Below, piece by piece: positions 34,449 to 44,229 of a DNA stretch of 64,000 nt. Positions within the stretch are counted from its first letter, which is position 1; each line of letters starts with the position of its first letter. Below the pieces are notes generated by a model. That model was not told the origin of the DNA. It was given only the letters and a program-made list of their open reading frames with translations, and searched no databases. The stretch covers positions 20,144,501 through 20,208,500 of the forward strand of contig CM057469.1 of assembly GCA_030035585.1 (NCBI GenBank), given 5' to 3'. A program made the position numbers and the translations under genes. Origin of the DNA: Dugong dugon (Eukaryota; Chordata; Mammalia; Sirenia; Dugongidae).

Positions 34449-34843
34449 GCGAATATTCTTTTTTGTTGTTGTTGTTAGTTGCTGTCAAATCGGCTCCAGT
34501 TCATAGCAACTCCATGTACAGCATCGTGAGCTCATCGGTGTGCCTGAGTCCATTGTTTCGGCCACTGTGTATTTTGAGTGCCTTCCAACCTAGAGGGCTT
34601 ATTTTCCAGCACTATATCGGACAGTGTTCTGTTGTGATCTGTAGGGTTTTCATTGGCTAATTTTCAAAAGTAGGTCTCCAGGCTTTTCTTCCTAGTCTGT
34701 CTTAGTCTGGCGGCTACTGAAACCTGTCCACCATGGGTGACCTTGCTGATGATTTGAGATACTGGTTGGCACAGCTTCCAGCATTATAGCAGTGTGCAAG
34801 CCATCACATATGACAAGCCGAGAGACCAGTGGTGGGTGAATAT
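34449..34843 (-). mobile_element. internally deleted RTE derivative with target duplication
   Basis: Element 34457-34835, flanks gcgaatat (34449) and gtgaatat (34836). On the minus strand it starts with the RTE 5' segment ('cccatggtggacaggtttca', 'gactaagacagactaggaag', 'gagacctacttttgaaaatt') and ends with an RTE tail and (CAA)n. The reverse-transcriptase region is missing. Its 5'/3' junction differs from the copy at 13.2-14.0 kb. Confidence 0.7.
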
Positions 34844-34920
34844 ACTAAAAACCATGAATTGTGCACTTTAAAATAGTGATTTTTATGGCATATAAAGTAT
34901 ATCTCAATTATTAAAAAGTT

Positions 34921-35599
34921 AAAAAAGACGTGGCCCTTGTCTTTTTTGGTGCTAAAATGAACTGTTTAGGATAGGGATAAAAAAGGGTCCTGTGGGCTAA
35001 TACATTAAGACATTCTGTCCTCTCTGTGGGGCTAGGGGGAGACTCCCGGCATAAGTAGTACGTAAGCAGAGACCTGAAGAATGAGTTGGAGCGATTCAGG
35101 TGAAAAGAGCAGTAGCAATGGGAATGAGGAAACAGGGATGAGCCAGTTAGCTAACACAGGGAGAGGGGTGAGATCCTAACCGTCACTATGTAAAATTCTC
35201 GAAGACTTTTGCCTTCAATAATTTAATTATCTTTTCCATGGAGAACCAAAGCAGTATAATAATATTTATTATGAAAATATATGTATCCGAGCTTCTTCTG
35301 GGGAAAATGGGCATTTATTTTTCATTATTTGATTCTGTGTACTCTTAAATGTTAATGCATTTCATAGTCTTAACTTCTCGTGAAACCAGAGCTAAAATCT
35401 AGAGTTTGTTTATGCTAGATTTTTTTTTTCTCCTCTCTCTCTGTATCTATTTTAAGCGAAGTTTCCAACTTTCCATTCTATAGAAATTTTATTTTCATTC
35501 CTTATGACAGTTTTGAGGGTAATTTCATATTCTTGTAAGCATTTACTTCTATGTTTAGAATACTTCCAAATATTTATTTCTATTTGCTGTTAGGTAATA
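34921..35599. other. unique sequence
   Basis: 35040-35130 has L2-like purine-rich text ('agagacctgaagaatgagtt') but is too short to call. Confidence 0.3.
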
Positions 35600-35790
35600 A
35601 AACATTTTATTAAGAAAAAATTTCCATCGTGCAAAAGTAGAGAGAATGGTATGATCAACTCCCATGTAACCATCACCAGTTTCAGAAATTTTATCTATAT
35701 TTAACCTACTCCATTACCCCTGAGATTACTTTGAAGCAAATCTCAGACATTATATCATTTCACATATAAGTATTATTTATCTCTAAATGA
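35600..35790 (-). repeat. old L1M/HAL1 3' UTR fragment, antisense
   Basis: 'caactcccatgtaaccatca' and 'gaagcaaatctcagacatta' are typical antisense L1M 3' UTR text. Confidence 0.6.
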
Positions 35791-36070
35791 CAAGAGTGCT
35801 TTTCTTTTTAAGCATATAGTATCGAGCATATGTTTAAAAAGTTTAAAACTTGTAAGTTTTTTTCTTAAGAAAACAAATTATTTTAAAAAAATGTTATCTG
35901 TTAATGGAAATGAATAGTCTGTTACTCTTTAATACTGTTTTTCATTTGCTTACATATTCATTTCTTTGAATACACAAATACTGTCTATGAGTACAAAATA
36001 ATATTGATAGTATGAGAATATGGTTCATGTATTAGTCTTTGTATTCGTTGTTGTGATTAGTTGTGATGAG

Positions 36071-36291
36071 CTAGTACTTTGTTATTGTAGTTTGTCCTGG
36101 AATCGATTCCCGCTCACAGTGACCCTATATGACAGAGTAGAACTTCCTGGTTTCCTAGGCTGTAATCTTTACAGGAGTAGACTGCCAGGTCTTTTCCCCC
36201 ACAGAGCGACTGGTGGGTTTGAACTGCTGACCTTTTGGTAAGCAGCTGAGCACTTAACCATTGTGCCACCAGGGCTCCTTAACTAGGACTT
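36071..36291 (-). mobile_element. AfroSINE, middle-length form, with 9-base duplication
   Basis: Element 36080-36282; flanks ctagtactt and ctaggactt. Tail 'cagtgaccctatatgacaga', body 'taatctttacaggagtagac', head 'gagcacttaaccattgtgcc' ending 'accagggctcc'. Confidence 0.95.
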
Positions 36292-36954
36292 AGACATGAT
36301 AAAGCTCTTCTCTGCAGCTAGTAATTATCTCTTTTTATCATAGTCATTGTCCTTTACTGTTTTGCCTTTTGGATGTGTCTGTATCTAGACACACTGATTA
36401 CTATGGATTACCCGCTCCTCACTGAAACACACGTCTCCCTTGGCTTACACACATTTCCCCTGGCTTACCTGACATTTGTCTTTCTTGGTTCACCCCCGTG
36501 TTTGAATGCTCCTTTACTGACACTTTATCTTCTGATAACCATAAACTGTGACCATCTCTCATTCTCACTGTTCTTGGGCCTCTTCTGCCCTCTATGTAAA
36601 CTCTTAGTGAGCTCTTCTGCTCCCGTGGCTCTAAGTCTTATCTATGTAATCCTAAGTGTTTATTAAACTAGCTAATAAATGAACCTCTCTTTAATATTCT
36701 AGTTGAATATTTAGTACTTTTCCATAGCTATCCCATTATTGTCATAAATTCACATCTTGAAAACTAAGTCCATCTTCTTCCTGATAAAACTGATTCCCTG
36801 TCATCTTTTCTTTAGTGACAAATCACTGGGCTGCCTCTTCATATCACTAGGTAGAACTGTTCATATTCTTGCTTCATTTTTGTGTGTGCTTGCTGTTATC
36901 TTGTAATGTTGATTTCTCCTTCATATGTTGTTTGTTTATATTTTCATATCTAGG
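36292..36954. other. unique or unassigned sequence
   Basis: 36440-36660 is pyrimidine-rich with a 97-codon open frame on the plus strand that looks like low-complexity hydrophobic text, not a known protein. Confidence 0.35.
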
Positions 36955-37150
36955 CATTTTCTTCCTCTTGGAAACTTTTCCCATTTCTAGGTTCAGCTAA
37001 ATGCCCTTTTCTGTGATTCCACAACCCTGATGCATTCTCCACAGTCAAGATTATTTATTTAAGCATCTCTCTTTCATTAGAATACAAGCTCTTCAGGGGC
37101 TATGAATTTGGGTTTTATTCGTGTTCCTATCATAGTACATGAGACACTGT
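36955..37150 (+). repeat. L2 3' region
   Basis: 'ttcctcttggaaacttttcc', 'ttagaatacaagctcttcag' then 'gggctatgaatttgggtttt'. Confidence 0.6.
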
Positions 37151-37364
37151 AAAACTGAATTGAGTTGAACTCCTAATCTCTGTATCTGTATTTCTGCAAC
37201 CTCTACCTAAGGTCTTGCACTTATCTTGCAGTTCATCCTGTAGGAAGTAATCCTAACCCTTTGGCAATCTGATGAAAGCAGTTGAGTCTCTATCAATGTA
37301 TCCTTTATATTTTCTTCACAGAACTTACTGCAGTCTTAAATTTTTATTATTATTTCATTGTCGA

Positions 37365-37485
37365 CCCCTGGAATATAGTGTCTATGATGGTAGGGGCCAT
37401 GCCAATCTTATTTATTTTTGTGTCCTTTAATATAACTTTGTACACAGTAGGAGCTTAGTAAATATTTATTGAATGAAAGAATGGG
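37365..37485 (+). repeat. L2 3' end
   Basis: 'cacagtaggagcttagtaaa' then 'tatttattgaatgaaag' is the L2 terminus in sense. Confidence 0.8.
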
Positions 37486-37624
37486 CACTCTTGTTAAAAG
37501 TCCATTCCAGTTGCGGAGGAATGCACAGCTACATCCTACAAGTAATTTCACAGTCGTTTCAGACCTTAGATTTGGAATCTTTGCACTGTTGCCACCGGAT
37601 TGCTCTTCCTAGAACAATACTTTT

Positions 37625-37830
37625 ATTAATGAAAAGTCTGGTTAAACTCCTTCTGTGCCAGGCTTAAGATAAGTTCTGGGAATACAAAGATAAATAAGAA
37701 CATCATTTCTGCTTTTTGTGGAATTCAGAAATAAAGAGGAAGAAATGCTTAGGGTCTCCTTGTAGAGGTTAAAGAAAGCTTCCTAGAGGACATCTGATAC
37801 CTCTAAGGTCCTTTTCAGCTTAAATGTTCA
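37625..37830 (-). repeat. L2-like fragment, antisense
   Basis: 'ccttctgtgccaggcttaag' then 'ttctgggaatacaaagata'. Confidence 0.5.
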
Positions 37831-38159
37831 ATAATTCACAGTTACCATTTTTTGTAGCGGTAGGTGAAAACCTGGGGAGCTGCAGAGAAAAGACTGATAG
37901 CTACCAGCAGGATGTTCTTGGTTGCTCCTGAGGCTGCCCTCTTTCTGAATAGGTTGAACATTTACTTCAGCCTTAGAGTAACTTTGGAATTTAAATCTTA
38001 ACTCCTTACTAGATAGAGATTATTTTCAGATTATCCATTTTTTGTTAGCTCAGGTAGCTGAAGGAATTCAGTAGTGTTCTGCATGTCTTTCCTGAAGCCA
38101 GTGCATGCTTTTGTTGTTCATGGTTTGGTTAACAAAGGAATCAGAAGACATTAGCACTT

Positions 38160-38297
38160 AGCACTACTAATATAATGTATAATTTACTTATTTATTGTAT
38201 CTGTTTTTATTTCCTTCCCACTAGAATGTAAGCGCCCAGAGAGCAGGGAGTTTTGTCTTTTTAGTTCATTGCTCAATAAATATTTGTTGAATTAATA
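38160..38297 (+). repeat. L2 3' end
   Basis: 'cccactagaatgtaagcgcc' then 'cagagagcagggagttttgt' and 'caataaatatttgttgaatt'. Confidence 0.85.
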
Positions 38298-41200
38298 CTT
38301 AGGATGTCACTGATAGCTGTAAGAGAGTAGTCAAAAAAAAACGGGAGGGATGGAAGCTGGTTTTCATGGTAGAGGCTACCCTGGGCTGCTGATTTTAAAT
38401 CAGACAAGAGTAGTTTTCTTCCTTTCTTTTGTAAAAAGTTTGGTGGTAAAGAGAATATTTATATGAAAATTCTCTTCTTAGTTACTTTTTCTTTTTACTG
38501 CTGGTAGTTTGTGAAGTCTTTTTAAATGAGCATGTCCCTTTAGGTTTCTTTTTTAAAATTTAAATAAGTTTTATAATTATTAAATTTATTCCCTTGAGTC
38601 ATGTGATATTCTTATAATTTATTAGATTTTTAAGTGACTGAAAATTTTAATTATTTTTCTTTGGCCTAAATGCATCTGTAAAATGATGTATATCAGTAAA
38701 AGTCCACTACTATATCAATACGTGGTTTTAGAGCTTAGATTAGCTTTATTTTTTACAACTAATAAGCAACTGTGCACCAAAAGTAAATACATGTGTCAAT
38801 GACTTTACATTATTCAAAGTTCTAGAATTAGACATCTGTCTAATGAATGCTGTTCTGAGTGTTGCTAAATGATTAATAGTAATTAAAAGGTTAAATATAA
38901 GCTGAAGAAAGCTTTGAATTTTGAAATGTTTGCAACAGCTAGTAATCTTGACTGATGCAGACGTTTTTGTCAAAGTTGAAAAAGTTAGAGCTAATTAATT
39001 TCTTGGGAGACATATGATGAAATTGTAGGTGTGATAACATATTTGAGTAACATATGGTAGTTATGGGGCACCTTTCTAATGACTGAGCAGCCAGTTAGAT
39101 AGACTTTTTTGGTTTCTTTTCTTTCATTACCTTTCTTTGTTACCGTGTATTTTTAAGCTGATTGTTCTCTGGAGGTCAGTAGTTGGGATTTGATGATTTA
39201 TATTTAAAATATTAATATGAACATATAGTTCAATTCTAAATTGGCGTACTTTTTAGTAAAAGATTTCTTAAAAATACAACCAGTTAATATTTTTCCTTAG
39301 CATATGCATTATATTATACAATTAAATAAATCAAATGTCTGGGGAATTGTACTCTTAATATTTGACATTGTTTCAGTCAGATTATCCTTGAATGAGGACC
39401 AAAAATGAAATGTGTTTGTCTCTTGATATATAGCAGATATAGTTACATATTTTTTAAATTTACTTTTTTTTCCTCTCAGAAACATACACTATTTTCATTT
39501 TGTCTGATTTCCTTATAGCCCTTTTTCCTTTATAGAGTTACAGTTTTATTTCCTGGAATATTGCTTAATCATGACAGTGGATTAAAAAGAGATTAAAATT
39601 ATTCTTACACCAGTCTGTTATCAAAATACTGTCGAAACATTGGTAGAGGAAATTTTGAGTCTTAATTGAAAATTAAGTCAAAATTGAAAATTTAAAGTGG
39701 GGATTTATTGTTTATGTTTTCATTTTTTTAAAGATTGGATTTCCCCGCAAATTTATATGATTGTGATCTGGTATGTAAGTTTAAAATTCTCTATCGTTTG
39801 AAAGTATCTACAGTGAAATAAGAGTTGAGAATTTGCGTGTTTGCTGTTGTGCTGCAGAGCCAGCCACTGGAGGGTGTTTGGGTTAAATTCTCTGATTCTC
39901 AGTATTCTGCTGATTAGATGGATGAAGTAAAGAAGTAAATTTTACAAGTCTTCAGAAATTAAATGAAAGCAAAAAAGTCATGCTTGTGCCTCAAAATGAA
40001 TTAAACTGAAATGAAATATAATTTTAAACCTTAAAGGAAAAATGATATGTAAATTCTAGAATTATTAAACAGTTACCATTCCCTTGGTTTCTACTCGTAA
40101 GATGCTACTCAGAATATTACTATATTTTTGATATGCTGGCTTAAAAAAATTCACATACAGTTATGAGGTTCTAACAAGTCTAGAAAACACCTAAACTGAT
40201 TTACTAAACTTTTTTGATGTTATCATAATTGTTTTCATTTCAGGTATCCTCCGAATAATTTTGGTATGAACATCTTTTCTGTGAATCCTTCATTATTCTA
40301 AATATCATTAAAAAGTTCCCTATTAATTGATGGCGTTTTTAGCCAGTAGCGATAAATACAAATATCTGTGAGGTGTTGCTGGAATATTTTGTCCCAGTTG
40401 GGCTTTGAATTTAGCTTTAAGTTAAATAATAAAGGGGAACGTTTAAGTGATGATAGTAAAGCACTAGCTTCTTACTCACATTATAACATTTGTAAAATGT
40501 GAATTATTACCTCCTTATTTATGAGCTCTCAGCTTGACAAATAGCAATATTCTCTGAAAAACAGTGTACCAGTTTGAAAAATTACTTGAGGTGTTTATCT
40601 TGGGGCTATAAACTTCAAATAATTTAATTGGTAAGATTGTTATAATGACAAGACTGTCCAGAAACTAAACCCTATTGGATAAGCTGTTTTTTCACTTTAA
40701 AAAACTTATGGGAGTTTCCGTAGAGTAAAATGACAATTTAGAGTTTGACTGATTGGTTTTAGTTTATTAGTTACCAGCAATGATAATACAAACTTTAAAT
40801 TGGGTCATTTTTCTTTATTAAGTAATAAGCCATTTAATTCTGTATAGCTAGTAGGCAATATTTAATGAAGAATAGAAAGATGATAAATTTTCATTCAACG
40901 GGAACATTTGACATATGATTTGAGTTTGTAGCTGAATAATTACACTTACAAATAGCATTATTTTTGCTTTCGTAAGTTGTTAAAATATTTTCTATTCAGA
41001 TTAGTCTCTCTTTATGTCGTAAAGTAAGGAAATGACAGATATCAGACCTATAAGCCGGCATTAAACTTCACTATTAAAGCTTGGCCCCAGTCCTGAAAGC
41101 TATGATTTATTCTAGAAATGTTTCTGGAACAGTAAGTATATGATTTTGGAAGATTAGAAAATTTACATTTTAAATAGAGTGTCAACAGTCTTTACCTTGC

Positions 41201-41842
41201 CATGCAGGATTTGTGTTGCCACGTGTGCTAAGGTCAATGTTTTAACAAATCATGTATTTATTTTCTGAAGTTACCTAGGAAGTCTTGAAGGAATTTAGGA
41301 TTGAAAAGAAGGATGTGAGAAAAAGTATGTTAATATTTTATTAATAACATGGAAAAGAGTCCATTTTGTGGAGCATGATGCACTCTGTCACATAGCAACA
41401 TTTTTTCGATGCTTTCATAGCTGTCTGCAGAGGGTGGATCATTGATTATACATCAGTCAGATAAAAAAGATAATCTTGACATTCTCTTTCCTTCCCTAAA
41501 TACCTTAATGGTGTGAAATGTTGTGTTAACTTGATCAAATCATTACAAAGAAGTTTTCAAAGGAGGTCAAGTAAAAAACATTATATAGAATACATTTGTT
41601 GTCTGTGATTTCATTTTAGTATTTTTTTGTTGATGTGAAAAATTTTAAGACCAGATGATCAGCAGTCTAGGCTGATAATAAATGATTATTTTTTTGCCTC
41701 TTGAAATGAAAGATTCATTTTAATAAGCATATTTTAAATCTGTCTGTTTAATATAACTAAACCACTAAATATATGCCAAAATTTTCTTCGAAACTTGGAA
41801 TTTACTATGAAGATACTAACTTATATTTTAGAAATTTGGGGG
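38298..41842. other. repeat-poor, AT-rich block
   Basis: About 3.5 kb without a recognisable transposable element, in contrast to the rest of the window. No long open frame. Two splice-site-flanked micro-segments (39734-39770, 40244-40263) are listed as findings only. Such blocks can hold conserved regulatory DNA, but conservation cannot be judged from one sequence. Confidence 0.5.
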
Positions 41843-41910
41843 CACTATAGGGTTGCTATGAGTCGGAATCAACTTGATGGCACTGGGTTTGGTTTTTGTT
41901 TTTTTTTTTA
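41843..41910 (+). mobile_element. AfroSINE 3' tail fragment
   Basis: 'ctatagggttgctatgagtc' then 'ggaatcaacttgatggcac' and T-rich end. Confidence 0.8.
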
Positions 41911-42867
41911 ATAGATGCTTTACTTATATAAGTTGCTAGGTGTCCAGACAAAAATCTATTCTTTTGACTTTTAGAAATTACGTGATAATTTCTGATGGGA
42001 TACTAGTATCAGTAGTTGAGCCAAGAAAAGAGATTTCAGGATAAAGGAACCCAAGCTCTGTGCGTTTTTGCTTCAACTGCAAAATACTTAACATATTATA
42101 TTTCTTAAAATGCATACATACTGGATGCCTTAAAATACATTCATAAAATTTTTCTTAAAAATATTTAATGTCTTCGAGTTGACAGATATCTCCTCCCAGC
42201 TAACATCTATTAAATTCTTATTCTGCGTCACACAGTGCTATGTGCCTTGCATGTAGTATGTCATTTAATGCGTTTAAATGGTTAAGGATGGAGCAGACAA
42301 AGATCATTCAATCCCTGATTATGGTTGTGGAGATGGTGTGTCATATCTGGGCCCAGACATCCAGATAACTGGGAGGGCCCTTAATAGGTGCATATTGATG
42401 CTGTAGCTGACTGCTAACTGACCAGGGACTTGGAAAGTCTTTCTCGGTTATTACCTCTTGTCTGAGTTTTCAGGAGCCAAGAAAGATGTCCCAGCAACTC
42501 CTAGACATTAAACGTAATTTCTGGGTTTCGGTAAATACTTGGAGCAAGAGCGGTGAGGGTTATAAAGATGTGCTGGGCATTGTATTTGAAAAATTATTTG
42601 TAGAAATATGAAGACTTGAATAATGTTGTTTTCCCTGTGAGGGATTTTGTTTTGTGTCTGCCAGATGCCCTGGAGGCATTAGTAGTCCAGGGAGCCAGTG
42701 ATCTAGGTCAAGACCTGAGACTTCCTGGTCCATTCAGATGACATGAAGCCAGGCTGCAGATCCATGCAAGATCTAGTTAATTTTTTTGCTTCCCCATTAT
42801 CTTTAGAGAATAGCCACTTGTGATTCTAGCTTAAAGTGGGAGTTGGTTTATCAGAGTCTTCGTTTTA
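41911..42867. other. unique sequence with a MIR-like piece
   Basis: 42195-42275 has an antisense MIR-type end ('gtgctatgtgccttgcatgt', 'atgtcatttaatgcg'). The rest is unassigned. Confidence 0.4.
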
Positions 42868-42869
42868 TC

Positions 42870-43091
42870 TGGAGTCCCTGGACGGTGCAAATAGTTAATG
42901 TGCTTGGCTGGTAACCAAAATGCTGGAGGCTTGAGTCCACCCAGAGGTGCCTTAGAAGAAAGGCCTGGTGATCTACTTCCAAAATATCAGCCACTGAAAA
43001 CCCTAGGGAGGACAGTTCTCCTCACACACGTGGGATCACCATGAGTTGGAATTGATTTGACGTCAATAGGTGGTTTTTTTGGTTTTTGTTT
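42870..43091 (+). mobile_element. AfroSINE, long form, sense
   Basis: Head 'tggagtccctggacggtgca', body 'gcctggtgatctacttccaa' then 'aatatcagccactgaaaacc', tail 'gggatcaccatgagttggaa'. This copy shows the RTE-like body most clearly. Confidence 0.9.
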
Positions 43092-43599
43092 TCATTGTGT
43101 CCAACATTTTAAATTGCTCTCAGTAGAGCATCCATCAGAATTACCTGATCTGACATTTATGGAAGTGGAACCTCCCTTTTTCCCTTTTCATTTTAATTTC
43201 TCCTGCCGTCTTCTTTTCATGGTTTTCACATTAGCACTGTCTTTCCTTCTTTTGCTTTTGCTCTGTTTTTTGAAACATTTTCTTTAATTGTTACAAGATT
43301 GATTGACTCTTCTCATTTAAGTACATGTCTCAGGCTGATACTAAGATGCGGCCTTCAGATAGCATTACTAATATGAGAAATAAAGTCACTGACTTAAAAA
43401 AAAAAAAGGAGATCCGGGAGTCAGAACAGCACTCTGAATATTTATGTTTTTTCCTTTTTTTTAAAAGAAAGATACATAGAAATTAATCCTAAGCCTCCAT
43501 ATTATTTTGGAAAGGTAGAGTATATATAAAACATAACTTCTTAATTTAGTTTTCACTTAAGTTTTTATTGTATTTTATAACATGAGACTGGCTATCATG
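43092..43599. other. unique sequence
   Basis: No recognised feature. A run at 43398-43408. Confidence 0.35.
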
Positions 43600-44222
43600 G
43601 AGAAATTAAATTTGATTAATGTTGCTAGCTTCTTTTCTTTTCAAATCTGTCCTTGTCCCCCTTCATTCTGTTTTCAAGGCAACAGCCCCAGTGTCCTGTT
43701 AAAACTTAAGTCAGTTGATGTGGTTCCTCAAAACCTTACTCTGGTGCCTTCCCATCTCAAAGTAAAAGCCAAAGTCCTTCCTGGGATGTACAAGGCTCTC
43801 GATGCTCTGGCTCCTCATTCTCTCTCTGACCTTAGTTCCTACTAGTCCCTCCCGTGTGCTTCATGTGCTGACCATTCCAGTGCTTCTGTGTTCCTGGAAC
43901 ATGTCAGATACGTTTCCATCTCAAAGTCTTCCTGTTGTCTATGCCAAGAAAGTTCTAGCATTATCACGTCTTTAGAATTTTCCTTAAAATTCACCTTCTC
44001 AGTGAGGCCATTCTTGATTACCTTATCTAAAACTTCAGTCTTCCTGCCAACACTTTATATTCCCTCTTCGAATCCACCAGGCACTCCTTGGAAACTATGG
44101 GGTGGTTCTACTCTGTCCTATAGGGTGCCATGAGTCGGAATTCACTCGATGGCAATGGGATTTTTTTTTTTAATTCCATTTTATGTTTTTCTCCTTAGCA
44201 TTTATCAGTATATAACACACTG
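43600..44222 (+). repeat. L2 3' region, split by an AfroSINE
   Basis: 'agtaaaagccaaagtccttc' then 'ctgggatgtacaaggctctc', then 'accttctcagtgaggccatt', the canonical L2 order. After the SINE it resumes with 'tttctccttagcatttatca'. The RTE at 44.22 kb cuts it off. Confidence 0.85.
44067..44173 (+). mobile_element. AfroSINE, 5'-truncated, sense
   Basis: Starts inside the B-box at TTCGAATCCACCAGG and runs through 'gtcctatagggtgccatgag' to 'cgatggcaatggg' and a T run. The tRNA head is missing. Confidence 0.9.
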
Positions 44223-44229
44223 TACCAGT

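Larger units (their letters stand above)
32637..34920 (+). mobile_element. L1M ORF2 3' part and 3' end, sense, split three times
   Basis: Recognisable ORF2 text: 'catctatggtcagttgattt', 'cctgaatgtaagaactaaaa', 'acaactatgtatctgataag'-like at about 33300, 'ggatatggagaaattggaac'. The 3' UTR is at 34260-34440 and ends with 'ctcaattattaaaaag' near 34910. Frames are broken. Inserts: AfroSINE 32826-33034, Tigger-like MITE 33968-34262, RTE derivative 34457-34835. Confidence 0.8.

Noticed and set aside
39850-39880. Possible exon start after 'gttgtgctgcag' at about 39857
   Set aside because: No donor with an open frame at sensible distance and the following DNA has early stops.
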